From contig NZ_JACJSG010000041.1 of the NCBI RefSeq assembly GCF_014697625.1, positions 1 through 64,000 of the forward strand: 64,000 bases of DNA, written 5' to 3'. A model generated the notes under the pieces. That model was not told the origin of the DNA. It worked only from the letters and a program-made list of their open reading frames with translations, and made no database searches. Every line of letters begins with the position of its first letter. Position 1 is the stretch's first letter. Shown here one piece after another: positions 9,269 to 18,707 of this stretch. The position numbers and the translations under genes were made by a program. Source of the DNA: Anabaena azotica FACHB-119 (GTDB lineage: Bacteria; Cyanobacteriota; Cyanobacteriia; Cyanobacteriales; Nostocaceae).

Positions 9269-9835
9269 TCACGAAACTTCATTCCACAAACGTTCTAACT
9301 GACGCTTCCAAGCTGCTAAAACTTCTTCCCTGGCTTCGACAGTTTGGTTAACTTCTCCTAATAAACCCTCTGCATAAAACCGTTCCAGATTTTGCATTGT
9401 GGCTTCCAGAGACTGTCCTTGCTGTTTGGCTGCTTGTACAATTTGCCGGACACGAACTTCAATCAGGCGATTGAAGACATCATTTAAACCAGCTTCGTAT
9501 AAGGAAATTAACCTAGCGATCGCACTACTCAAGTCCTCTTTGGTCAAACTGCTGCTATTGTGTTGATATACTGCCCAAATCACGCCATCATACAAGGCAT
9601 AGCGGACTTCTTGGGTATCATCAAAGTTAGCTTCTAAAAACTGTGCTAAGAATGCTTGAGCTTCTTGTAATGGCACAATTGGGAGTAAAACTCGCAACCA
9701 ACTGTGGTCATCCGACAACAATACCAACAGTCTATATGTAGGTGTATCTACTTGCCAAGATCCAGGTGCGATCGCTTGTACATCTGCTGTACTAAATAAT
9801 TCTGCCAGAGTTTGGGCAATTGCTTCAGGTGTCAT
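9269..9835 (-). CDS. Conserved cyanobacterial protein of unknown function
   Basis: This soluble, acidic protein of 188 residues has no membrane segment. The first 110 residues alternate strands and helices (WQVDTPTYRLLVLL, VRYALYDGVIWAVYQH), resembling the YbjN/type III chaperone-like alpha-beta fold. The last 70 are helical and charged. I do not recognise a catalytic motif. It lies 59 bp downstream of the Rpn-family gene on the same strand and may be cotranscribed with it. Confidence 0.6.
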   Translation of the reverse strand: MTPEAIAQTLAELFSTADVQAIAPGSWQVDTPTYRLLVLLSDDHSWLRVLLPIVPLQEAQAFLAQFLEANFDDTQEVRYALYDGVIWAVYQHNSSSLTKEDLSSAIARLISLYEAGLNDVFNRLIEVRVRQIVQAAKQQGQSLEATMQNLERFYAEGLLGEVNQTVEAREEVLAAWKRQLERLWNEVS

Positions 9836-9894
9836 AGTCTTTTTTTCAGCTTCAGCCTCTAGCGTACCGCTTTTGCGTTCACAGGCGCATCCGC

Positions 9895-10719
9895 TTATTG
9901 GTGGGACTGTTGCACTACTTGTTGGACTAATTCTAATGGTAAATCTAATAACTGAGCGATCGCTTCTACACTCAAGCCAAACTGTACCATCCGAGGTATA
10001 GCTTCTAACTTGGCTTCCTGTTTACCTTCCTGCTTACCTTCTTCTAAACCTTGTTGCTTACCTTCTTCTAAAGCTTCCTGATAAACTCGGCTTTGCTTCA
10101 ATTCATTTAAACCCAACATCGCTTCTATCTCCTCCCGGCTCTTTTGTGGTAATTTGTAGACAATGATTGTCTCAATTAAGTTAATCAAATCGCGTTTAGT
10201 TGCTGCATCAATTAGCTGCTGCTTTGCTTGTGCTATCAACCGTCTTGCTAGTTCTGGTGCAGTTTCTTCATTCTCAATTACTAGCTTAACAACTCCCACA
10301 CCTAAAGAAGTTTCTCCGGCTTCTCCTAACTCATCCAAGTAAATGCGTTTAACTCTATTGAGTAGCAAGATGTCATCAAAATGTAACTCCTGTGTTCTTT
10401 CAATACTACGACTAGGATAAATGACTACAACTTGCCAACGATAGGGAGGTTTAGATTGTCTTAAATAAAGAAATAGTTCAGCAAATAAGCGGTAGTATAA
10501 ATCATCATCTGGTTGAAACTGAACTTCAACTACATAAACTGGTTTTGCGGAGTCGTTAATTTTAGGGAAAAACAAGCCGTCTATACGAAAAGCTAGTTGT
10601 TTAACTTCGCGGGAGGTAAATTCATAGTTACTTGCTTCTTGTGGTGACTGGTTGATTAATTCAAAAAAGATGCTGGGAACAGCTTGAAATAGGCTGTAGA
10701 AAATGGTATCAGTTTTCAT
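9895..10719 (-). CDS. Rpn family nuclease (DUF2887-type PD-(D/E)XK)
   Basis: The 274-residue protein begins FYSLFQAVPSIFFELI, typical of DUF2887. The nuclease core has a FRIDGLFF Asp strand (about residues 46-53) and a VYVVEVQFQ strand (about 62-70), where E-x-Q takes the (D/E)XK place. The tail has EGKQ repeats (about 218-235), then a short helical domain. Rpn proteins are RecA-independent recombination-promoting, phage-restricting DNases. An internal ATG at 10119 (codon 201) is preceded by GGGAGGAG on the coding strand and could give a 74-residue short form. Confidence 0.8.
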   Translation of the reverse strand: MKTDTIFYSLFQAVPSIFFELINQSPQEASNYEFTSREVKQLAFRIDGLFFPKINDSAKPVYVVEVQFQPDDDLYYRLFAELFLYLRQSKPPYRWQVVVIYPSRSIERTQELHFDDILLLNRVKRIYLDELGEAGETSLGVGVVKLVIENEETAPELARRLIAQAKQQLIDAATKRDLINLIETIIVYKLPQKSREEIEAMLGLNELKQSRVYQEALEEGKQQGLEEGKQEGKQEAKLEAIPRMVQFGLSVEAIAQLLDLPLELVQQVVQQSHQ

Positions 10720-10734
10720 GATATAAATGTTATT

Positions 10735-11667
10735 TCATTTTTTATAAATTAAAAATACTGAGCCAATTGGGCCAAAATTTTCTACATAGATTTTGTTATT
10801 GTAATATAATCCTGGTGACATCCCACCGTCAAACAAAATTCCCTCTTGAATCTTTCCTAAACAGTTATTCCGCGCAATCCCTTCTAACACATCATCAAAT
10901 TTATCTGGTGTTAACTGTTGATTATTTGCACTCACCTCAATTGGCGAATTAGCTTTTACATCATTTACTAATAAAATCACATAACCTTTATTGGTAATAG
11001 CAGCCATAGAACGATTAGTGGCTTGCTTACAGGCAAATTCACCTAAATCTTGACAAATATCTTTAAATCTACCTTGACGATAAAATCGACCATTACCGCC
11101 GACTAAGTTGTAATTAAGTATATTACTGTCTCTTCTCCCAGCTTGAATTGTCGCCTTTCTTTCCTGTGGTTTACCGCCGGAAATACCAAAAGAAGAACGT
11201 TTATTTTTAAAGTCGCCTGCATACTCTACACCACGGGAAATATTCAAACCTTGGGGTTGATTATCAGTACCTATATAGTCAGCGTTAATTGCAGCAATCG
11301 CTCGTTTTCCATTTAAGGTAGAATTACCATCAGAAATTAACTCATTAAATTGTTTGGGAATATATTCTCGGCGAATCTTACCCCTAGCATCTTTGCTATA
11401 TATTTGATGAGATAATCCCACATTGACTTTAAAATCTAACGCTGCTGACCTGGGATTGAAAATAATTACATGATTAATCCCTTTAGCAAATTTCTCGCCT
11501 CGATTATTAGTCTTAAAAAATTCCATACTAAATTTAGCATCTTCACCAAGACAAGTTTTTGCTGCCTTTGCTGTTGAACTCGCATCCATTCTGTTACAAC
11601 CAGACAGTAAACTGGCCGCAACAATAAATATAGATAAAGTAAATATTTTTTTGCAAAACATACCCAA
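10735..11667 (-). CDS. Phosphodiester glycosidase (NAGPA-domain) lipoprotein
   Basis: This 310-residue protein has an N-terminal signal with lipobox LLSGC (Cys24), so it is probably a membrane-anchored exported lipoprotein. The rest fits the NAGPA/phosphodiester glycosidase fold: AIAAINADYIG (about residues 120-130), NRSMAAITNKGYVILLV, and the C-terminal GILFDGGMSPGLYY. Family members cleave GlcNAc-1-P phosphodiesters or related exopolysaccharide links; the substrate here is unknown. Its start codon lies directly after the terminator hairpin of the upstream DUF4912 gene. Confidence 0.75.
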   Translation of the reverse strand: MGMFCKKIFTLSIFIVAASLLSGCNRMDASSTAKAAKTCLGEDAKFSMEFFKTNNRGEKFAKGINHVIIFNPRSAALDFKVNVGLSHQIYSKDARGKIRREYIPKQFNELISDGNSTLNGKRAIAAINADYIGTDNQPQGLNISRGVEYAGDFKNKRSSFGISGGKPQERKATIQAGRRDSNILNYNLVGGNGRFYRQGRFKDICQDLGEFACKQATNRSMAAITNKGYVILLVNDVKANSPIEVSANNQQLTPDKFDDVLEGIARNNCLGKIQEGILFDGGMSPGLYYNNKIYVENFGPIGSVFLIYKK

Positions 11668-11668
11668 T

Positions 11669-11700
11669 AAAAAACCCGCTATAGGACGACTATAACGGGT
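11669..11700 (-). terminator. Rho-independent terminator of the DUF4912 gene
   Basis: Read on the minus strand, ACCCGTTATAG pairs with CTATAGCGGGT around a TCGTC loop and is followed by a T-run. It lies 26 bp after the DUF4912 stop codon. The T-run reaches the ATG of the next gene (11667), so readthrough would place the hairpin in that gene's leader. Confidence 0.8.
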
Positions 11701-11725
11701 AATAATTAAAAATTACAATTGCAGT

Positions 11726-12973
11726 TTATGAAAACCATTCTACAACAGCTTCTTCTTTGGTGTTGGTGTTACGAGATGGGGTTTCACGGTTAAACTTCAT
11801 GTGAATTGAGCGTGTTTGCTCACCATCAGCCGCAACAGCCACAATAGGATAGTCGATTAAACCATCTTGGAAGGACATCTGGAAGCGGAATGTACCATCG
11901 GGATTGAGTTTGATGGGACGACCGCCAATTGTCACGGTAGCATCGGGTTCGGTTGCACCGTAAACAATCAACTCAGCATCAGCAATTAGCCAGAACTGGC
12001 GAGGACGCACAGGGATGGCGGAAGCAGAGAAGCCCACACCAGACATTCCCACACCGGAAGCAGTCAAACCAGAGACGGTAGGAACTGCCCACATACCCAC
12101 ACCAGAGGGGAAGATGTAAGAACTGATAGCTTGTTCAGGACGCACGGAACCGGGAACGTGCTGTTGAGAACCGAACAGAGAACCTGCAACCCGTTGGGCT
12201 TCGGCGGACTCAGCCAAGCCGAAGATTTGGTCATAAATGGGGTTGCTACCGTTAGCACCAGCCGCAACCGGGATTTTCTTAGCTGGGGGTACGAGTTCGT
12301 AAACTGTCTTACCACGCAAGTCTTCTTCAAAGTTGACGGTGATGAACACATCTTCAATCCAGTCGGAAGGATAGACTGGAGGAATATGGACGCGGGCGGA
12401 ACGTGCGAGAACTAGCCAACGACCATCTGCTGCACGATAACCAATATCGAGTACATAATCGCGATCGCTCACTGGAATGGGAATATACCATTCTCTGGCT
12501 AATTCATCCGCAGGATATTCTTGGATGCTGTGGGGGCTTTGGTAATCGAGGTTTACATCGGTTACATCGTAAATCCGCAGGGCTAATTGTTGTCCCCCTT
12601 GCTGGCGTAACTCCTGTTTATGCTCGTTAGGAATATCCCAGTAAGCGTAAGCCCACTGAGGATCGCGTGGTAACAACACAATCCGGCTGTCACCGTAACC
12701 ACCTGGTAAATCTGCTAGTCCTTCATCAACATCAGCCAGAGAACCACCAGTACGATCTTCTTGTCCTAATTCAAATTTCGCAGCTTCCACGGTTTCCTGT
12801 GCCTCCAGTGAACGAGTTGGGTTAAGCAAAGCTTTGTTTCGCTGGACTTCTTGAATTGCTGCCAGCAATTGCGATTTACGCATTCGGCTATAACGAGAGA
12901 TGCTACATTCACTAGCAACTCTTCTTAATTGCCGTAATGTCATCTCTTCTAACGGTGGGCGTTCTTTTGCCAT
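11726..12973 (-). CDS. DUF4912 domain protein with N-terminal Rho-N/SAP-like motif
   Basis: This 415-residue protein starts with a small helical module (residues 8-42, EMTLRQLRRVASECSISRYS and RKSQLLAAI) like the Rho-N or SAP fold that binds nucleic acid. DUF4912 follows (about residues 95-215, with WAYAYWDIP and YVLDIGY). A low-complexity Gly/Ser/Val stretch comes at about 290-325, then a C-terminal beta-sandwich (YGATEPDATVTIGGRPI... DGTFRFQMSF). It is conserved in cyanobacteria; the function is unknown. Confidence 0.75.
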   Translation of the reverse strand: MAKERPPLEEMTLRQLRRVASECSISRYSRMRKSQLLAAIQEVQRNKALLNPTRSLEAQETVEAAKFELGQEDRTGGSLADVDEGLADLPGGYGDSRIVLLPRDPQWAYAYWDIPNEHKQELRQQGGQQLALRIYDVTDVNLDYQSPHSIQEYPADELAREWYIPIPVSDRDYVLDIGYRAADGRWLVLARSARVHIPPVYPSDWIEDVFITVNFEEDLRGKTVYELVPPAKKIPVAAGANGSNPIYDQIFGLAESAEAQRVAGSLFGSQQHVPGSVRPEQAISSYIFPSGVGMWAVPTVSGLTASGVGMSGVGFSASAIPVRPRQFWLIADAELIVYGATEPDATVTIGGRPIKLNPDGTFRFQMSFQDGLIDYPIVAVAADGEQTRSIHMKFNRETPSRNTNTKEEAVVEWFS

Positions 12974-13102
12974 GAATTTGGCCTCCAGTAGTTTGAAAGG
13001 TTAATGATTTCCCCTGGTTATAGAATGCTTGATATAAAGCTCATCACTCCCAGATGAATTTCTTATTCCTGACTCCTGGTTTTACTAAGTGTGTTTTTTT
13101 AA

Positions 13103-13143
13103 ATCAGTTATCAGTTATCAGTTATCAGTTATCAGTTATCAGT
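13103..13143. repeat. ATCAGTT heptamer tandem repeat
   Basis: About six copies of the ATCAGTT heptamer (STRR type). The 12974-13797 gap (over 800 bp) otherwise contains a TTTCCCGCCGTAGG direct repeat near 13370-13420 and a degenerate heptamer run at 13737-13765. I see no gene in it. Confidence 0.8.
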
Positions 13144-13797
13144 CCTAACGGCGTATGGTGGGGGATAAAGAAGTGCCAAAATACGCCTTTCACCAATTGG
13201 TATGGTGTTTCACCAAGAATTTAACTGATAACTGTTCACTGTTCGCTGTTAAAAGAGGGGATACTCCCTTTCATGTCCTTATTTATGCCGACATCGGCAC
13301 TTTGGGATTGGAGGAGTCAATCAGTTTTGCGGAAAGTTCTGTAGGCGGTGAGTCCAGTCCTGTAGGCGGGTTTCCCGCCGTAGGGAACTGGCGAACCCGG
13401 AGGGGTTTCCCGCCGTAGGAAACTTTTCAAGACGGATTTTGGATTGCCCACAAGGAAGGGGCTGTTAGTTGTTTTTCCGCAGGATTACCGGAAAAATTTC
13501 TTATCTAAAATTTCAAGTCTCAAATCGATACTTGGTTTATTAAGTTTGTTAACTGAATATTAACTACTAACCCTTGCTAGGGATCAAGGGGTGTCAACAG
13601 GCTTTTTTACTTAATTTACGGACTTAGTAGCTCTGGGGGGATCGCTTTGTCAAGAAACCCTGACATAACACCTAGTGATCCCCTGATTTATATCAAGATT
13701 TCCTGACAATAGGCTGGACTCAATTCAGGGCTTACTGTTGACAGTTGACAGTTGTCAGTTGTCAGCTTGAAACCCTATGCCCCTACACCCAGTCTGA

Positions 13798-14787
13798 TCA
13801 ACTAAAAACCTGAATCCATACAGGCAGGATCAGGAGTAATAAAAGGGTTGAGAGAATGATGCTGCCGGCGATTAAGTCGCGGTTGAGGTTGTATTCTTCC
13901 GCCAAAATCAGCCCAGCAAAGGCTGAGGGCATTCCCGACATTAACACCATCGCTAAACGGCGATCGCCCCCCAATCCCAGCAGTAAAGTTGTCAGCAAAC
14001 CCACAAGTAAGGGAATGATGACAACCCGCAACACCGACGGGATCAAGGCCAGTTGCAAACTTTGCCATCCTTGGAGTTGTGCCAAGCGAATCCCAATCAA
14101 CAAGAATGCACAAGCAATCACCACATCAACAGAACTCTGTAACCCAGATTCCACAACTGCTGGTAGTTTAAGGTGTTGGGTGAGAGTACCAATCAGGAAA
14201 GCCCACAAAGGCGGGACTGTCAGCAGATCCCAAAGCAGCATCCACCATTGATTAGTAGATTTGGTATGGCTGAAATAGCTGGCAATTAATACCCCTAAAC
14301 CATAGGGGCCAATGACATTGTGAGTGATACTAAACAGAACAACCCAATTCAGCGCATCCACGTGAACTAAATAGGGTGCGATCGCCAATCCTACAAAACC
14401 AGTATTTCCTAAAACAGCCGCCAGCAAAAAACTACCCTTGCTAGAAGAGTCTTGCAAAGGATGAGACACAGACTCACTTAATTCAGACTTAAATAAATAA
14501 GGTGATATTTGTTGCCATCCCCACCACACCAGCAATGCCACAACTAAACCCAGAAACAATGCTCCAAAAGTGATTAATGATGCTAAGATGGGAATCTCAA
14601 CAGTACCACTGAGTTCATTCTGATTGCCTCTACGAGCCAGTGCTATCAGTTGTAACGGTACACCCACCCAGTAAAGACTACGACCCAAAAAATGTGGCAA
14701 CCACTGAGGTAATAATCTAAACAGTAATAACCCCAAACCTATCCAGAGAATCAGGGGTGTATAAGCCTGAACCAGAGTTTCTGTCAT
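13798..14787 (-). CDS. AEC family permease (auxin efflux carrier-like)
   Basis: This 329-residue, very hydrophobic protein has about ten predicted transmembrane helices split into two five-helix halves. Asn/Pro-containing breaks lie in LGNTGFVGLAIAP (about residue 125-137) and in MVLMSGMPSAFAGLILAEEY (about 280-299), as in the AEC/BART superfamily. It is likely a secondary transporter for an organic anion; the substrate cannot be assigned. It is a single gene. Confidence 0.85.
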   Translation of the reverse strand: MTETLVQAYTPLILWIGLGLLLFRLLPQWLPHFLGRSLYWVGVPLQLIALARRGNQNELSGTVEIPILASLITFGALFLGLVVALLVWWGWQQISPYLFKSELSESVSHPLQDSSSKGSFLLAAVLGNTGFVGLAIAPYLVHVDALNWVVLFSITHNVIGPYGLGVLIASYFSHTKSTNQWWMLLWDLLTVPPLWAFLIGTLTQHLKLPAVVESGLQSSVDVVIACAFLLIGIRLAQLQGWQSLQLALIPSVLRVVIIPLLVGLLTTLLLGLGGDRRLAMVLMSGMPSAFAGLILAEEYNLNRDLIAGSIILSTLLLLLILPVWIQVFS

Positions 14788-14994
14788 GAATCATTTATAG
14801 GGTTTAAACTAAGTCATTAGTCTCAAGTACAAAGCTTGTACAATGACAAACACGACTAGAGACGAACAATTTGAGTTTAAATTATTTACAGCATTCTTCG
14901 CCCAGATGCAGTACTGGTTTACACAGAGGCTAGAGTAAAACGTAATGTACATATAAAAACTTATACCTAAATAATTCTATATTTAAAAATAAAT

Positions 14995-15421
14995 TTATCG
15001 AAAATTTGGGTTGAAAACCCCGTCCTTATAGGACGGCTTTTGGTAGAATATGGTTGTGGAAGGGTAATCAACCACTGAAAAAACCCTATTGCTGCCTAAT
15101 ACGCAGACGCTGAACCTTGACAAATGAATCTTGCTGGTTCTACTTCGTAGTTCTAGTATCACCTGGAAGTAGGTAAAAGATTTACAGGTACTAGACGAAC
15201 AGCATTGTACAGAAGCGATTAATCGCGTCTCTACCAAACAAATATTGCACACTGTGCAACTATGGTCGGGCAGACCAAAAGTTAACGCTTGGGGAGAGAA
15301 CCACCTCTGGCACAAGATACCGCAAGGAATCGGGCGCTAAGTGGACTCATTGAACCAAGAATCCCCTGCCTTTTTAAGCAAGTGAGCGAAAGCGAAACTT
15401 GGTTAGGCAGGGGAGTGTCAA
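14995..15421 (-). mobile_element. Non-autonomous IS200/IS605-type element
   Basis: Read on the minus strand, the left end is TTGACACTCCCCTGCCTAA, whose hairpin closes with TTAGGCAGGGGATTCTT-like sequence. The right end is an AAAGCCGTCC-TATAA-GGACGGGGTTTT hairpin followed by CCCAAATTTTCG. These match the end pattern of the 392-bp pair at 38.0 and 42.2 kb, though the interior differs. There is no transposase or TnpB/IscB ORF. It may encode only a structured RNA. It fills most of the 14788-15462 gap. Confidence 0.65.
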
Positions 15422-15462
15422 ATTAAGAAAAGTAAACTAAGCTGAAGTTTCCTCGCTTCTAC

Positions 15463-17787
15463 CTAGTTTATAGCTGCTGCCATTCTCTGAATCCGCCATA
15501 CATTGTCTTGCCGCACCAATTCATAGCGGACACGGAGATTCTCTTGGGAAGACTTAGTTCTTTGCCCATTTTCATAAAATTTCGTTAATTCGCTGACTGT
15601 AGCTGCCACAGTTGCCCGATTGGGATCTGTGTCTGATGTACTCACAGAGTTTATCTTGACCTTATGTCCGTATTCGCGATGGCTGTTGTCTGCTTTCAGT
15701 TGCAAGGCAATTAGCCGCCATTGAGATAAAGCGGAACCAGTTAAAATCTCATTTAAATCTTCAATTTCATGTTTAGCCCCCAAAGCAGAAGCTTTAGTTG
15801 CTAGCCACTGCTCAATTATTTGCTGTGCGGTTTCTTCGTTTAGCCGTCCATCTACAGTTTTGAGTTCAGCGTCTTTATCAGGAATTTCTACAGGCGGTTG
15901 ATTGATTTGAATCGATAATTGTTCACCTTGTAAAGTTGGTGCTGGGAAAAATACATTCCTTAACCAGCCAAAAGTCGTGGAGACTATCAGCCAGAAAACA
16001 AATATCGCTCCCAAGGAAGCAACAGCTATCAACAATAATCTTGTTTTCCGGTTGATATTCCTAGCAGAAGGCCGACTTTGATGAACGCTACCTCCTGGGT
16101 TAACAACTTGCTTTGGCTTCTTGCGTCTTTTGCGTTTGCTAGTTGGTCTAGGTGAAGATTGATTAGACCCGTTAGCCCTCTGTTGAGGAGGTCTACTAGC
16201 TTGTGCTACAGGGATTTCTGGTGGATAGCCTGGATACGCAGGCGCGCTTGGTATATCCTCTCTGCCTGCTGTATGAGGTGTGGGTTCTGGTCTTCGGTTA
16301 TATGGGTTTTCTGGTAGTTCGGGATCAGGTGTTCTGTTTTGCGGAGATTGTCGAGTCGCCGCAGATGGATAATTAGGTTGCGGGGTTTGTCTTGGGGCTG
16401 TGGTAGGTGGTCTGTTCGCCGGAGTCCTTCCTGGTGAGTGAGGTTGCCCAAAAGATTGACGGTTAATTACCGACCATTCATTGGTAGTTTCCGCATCGTT
16501 GGGCAGGGCTTCTAAGTATGCTTGTACTTGTGCGTTGGCAAAGTAATCTTTCAGGGAAGCTTGCTGTCTAGACAGGTCGCGGAAGTGAGGAAAGACTTCA
16601 TTTTGTAACCATTGTTCGGCATACAAGCACAGCCCAGGGAGTAAATCTGGAGAATCTTGAGATTTTTCGCGAATTAAAGCTAGGGCTTCGTATTCCTGAC
16701 TCAGTTCTAAAACGCGGGTGGCTTCTTCTGTTTGCCCTAGTAGCAACGCACACAGGGACTGTTCTAAATGCACATCTTGCCGCTTGGATAACCGCATCAG
16801 CATTTGCTTGGCATGACGAATTAAAGCAGGCTGGCGTTGGGTAAAGCCTCTGGCGACGGAGGCGTACACAGCTAAATATGTGGCGACAGCCGAGGGGCGT
16901 TTGCTTTCGGCATCAAATAACTTGTGTTGTTCAGTGACTGTTAAGTAGTGGCGTATTTGCTGGATGAACCGCAGGAAATCATCAATATTTAAGCCTGATT
17001 GATCATTACCTATACCATCGATCCCGCCGCGATCGTCGAGAATGCTTTGTAATAAGTCCAAGCCTTGACGGCGTTCAATGCTTTGTTCTTGGGGTAGGGC
17101 GAGTAATTCTAAAATCCGATAGGGACGCAGTTTGTACAGGTCAGCCTGAATTTCTGCTTGGACGCTGGAGAAGATGCCCTCTTTAAATAGCATTTCTTGC
17201 CCAGTTTCTAAAGACATGGCGGCATTTTCGTAGTGACCTTGCTGCCATTGTTCGCGTCCTAATTCTAAACAGGCCAGGGCGACAGTCAAGATAATATCTG
17301 GACGTTCAGAATTTTCTGGAAGTTCATCTGATGAGCGATGATGACCATTTCTGGGCGCTAGTTTGCCGTTTTGATTACCTAAGTAATTACGACCTAGCTT
17401 GAGGACGAGTTCGTATTCTCCTAACTCTTGCAGAATTAATAAAGCACCAACTAATTCCTCAGAGGAAATTTCCACGCTGAGGCTTTGGACATCGAAATGA
17501 CCATTGCTATTCGCACCACGATTTTCTACCACTACTTTGGTCGTGGCGGTGTTATCTGGGTCGTAGGCTTGTGAGAGATACAGCTGGTCGTAACTGCTGC
17601 GTTCCTTGGGATCTGATAAAACCACGTAAGCTTCTTCTATGAGTTGTTTACGGGAAGCAATTGCTGCTTGAGAATACTCCCGTCGCGGCAATTGAACAAT
17701 GCGATCGCTGTATGCTTGTCGCAGTTGTTCACCACTTGCCGCTAACGGTAGACCTAAAATTCGGTAGTAATCTAGCGGAATTCGCAC
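15463..17787 (-). CDS. ftn2: Cell division protein ZipN/Ftn2 (ARC6 homologue)
   Basis: This 774-residue protein has an N-terminal DnaJ-like domain (residues 5-70: DYYRILGLPLAASGEQLRQAY, VLSDPKERSSYDQLYL). A long helical TPR-like region follows (about 110-430), then a Pro-rich linker with a basic cluster (about 450-580) and one transmembrane helix (about 583-605). The C-terminal IMS/ARC6-like domain (about 660-772, EQWLATKASALGAKHEIEDLNEIL) completes the architecture of cyanobacterial ZipN/Ftn2. ZipN/Ftn2 tethers FtsZ to the membrane and organises the divisome. It is monocistronic. Confidence 0.92.
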   Translation of the reverse strand: MRIPLDYYRILGLPLAASGEQLRQAYSDRIVQLPRREYSQAAIASRKQLIEEAYVVLSDPKERSSYDQLYLSQAYDPDNTATTKVVVENRGANSNGHFDVQSLSVEISSEELVGALLILQELGEYELVLKLGRNYLGNQNGKLAPRNGHHRSSDELPENSERPDIILTVALACLELGREQWQQGHYENAAMSLETGQEMLFKEGIFSSVQAEIQADLYKLRPYRILELLALPQEQSIERRQGLDLLQSILDDRGGIDGIGNDQSGLNIDDFLRFIQQIRHYLTVTEQHKLFDAESKRPSAVATYLAVYASVARGFTQRQPALIRHAKQMLMRLSKRQDVHLEQSLCALLLGQTEEATRVLELSQEYEALALIREKSQDSPDLLPGLCLYAEQWLQNEVFPHFRDLSRQQASLKDYFANAQVQAYLEALPNDAETTNEWSVINRQSFGQPHSPGRTPANRPPTTAPRQTPQPNYPSAATRQSPQNRTPDPELPENPYNRRPEPTPHTAGREDIPSAPAYPGYPPEIPVAQASRPPQQRANGSNQSSPRPTSKRKRRKKPKQVVNPGGSVHQSRPSARNINRKTRLLLIAVASLGAIFVFWLIVSTTFGWLRNVFFPAPTLQGEQLSIQINQPPVEIPDKDAELKTVDGRLNEETAQQIIEQWLATKASALGAKHEIEDLNEILTGSALSQWRLIALQLKADNSHREYGHKVKINSVSTSDTDPNRATVAATVSELTKFYENGQRTKSSQENLRVRYELVRQDNVWRIQRMAAAIN

Positions 17788-18707
17788 AGCCTACTTCCCC
17801 TGCACCGTGATCAACATAATTAACCTAGACCATTCCAGGCTTGTAAAACCGTGCCATAATCATACGGTTAATAGTACCGTGATGAACTTATACTATAAGT
17901 GTATATTGCAACAACTATTTTTGGGTTTTTCCAAAAATGTGTGTCATATTTTAATCCTTATTTTTTGTTTTTGCCTATAAATGTGGAATATTTTGTTTTA
18001 TTCCTGAGTATTTCTGCTGACAATAATAGTGATCAATGTTTGACCACTTTCAAATCAACATAATAACCATTGTTATGAGTATAAATGTTGTGTTTACAAG
18101 CAGATACAATCTCACCCTGCTTCAGAAAATTTTCTGACTATGCAGTTAAATATGTACTATTGTTAACGGTAGATGCACTAATAAAGAACAAAATTATATC
18201 ATAAATATATAATTATGGCAACTATATAAATGTATAGTCCAGATTCTGGCGGACAATTTTCCAGAAATTGTTCATAGGTATGCAGAAACCAAGCTATTCT
18301 GAGTGATAGCTTATGAGCAGAAATGGTGATGAAGAATCAGACAAATAATATAGTTGTTAGGGTGAAGAGGAGAGAGGCTAGAGACTAGATACAGAATTGC
18401 TGTATTTAAAGATATGGCAGGGAAGAGGTGACAGGCGAGAAAGTCTCTTGGTATCTCTATTTTACGAGTCGTGATGCGTAGAGCAAGCGTCATTCATGCG
18501 GGGGATATAAGCGAATTTGTGTCCTTATTTATCGTTTGAAAAATCAACAATACACCTATTTGCTGCATACTATTTCTTGTAGTTGTTTGCAATGCCAAGG
18601 TGTGGGTTGTTAACTCTAGTCAGCCAGACTGGAAAAAACAAGATTTGTCAAATAACAACCTATTGAAAATGGTAAATTTCCTATTTAGACAGGAATAATA
18701 AAAAATA
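17788..18707. other. Long intergenic region between ftn2 and pdhA
   Basis: This 920-bp AT-rich spacer lies between two divergent genes, so it should contain both promoters. I see no RNA gene, no convincing ORF and no recognisable mobile element. A small palindromic region lies at 18080-18200, but no known regulator consensus was recognised with confidence. Confidence 0.5.

Noticed and set aside
13155..13418. 87-codon ORF in the 13-kb gap
   Set aside because: It spans heptamer repeats and the TTTCCCGCCGTAGG repeat; composition is not protein-like and no ribosome-binding site is visible.
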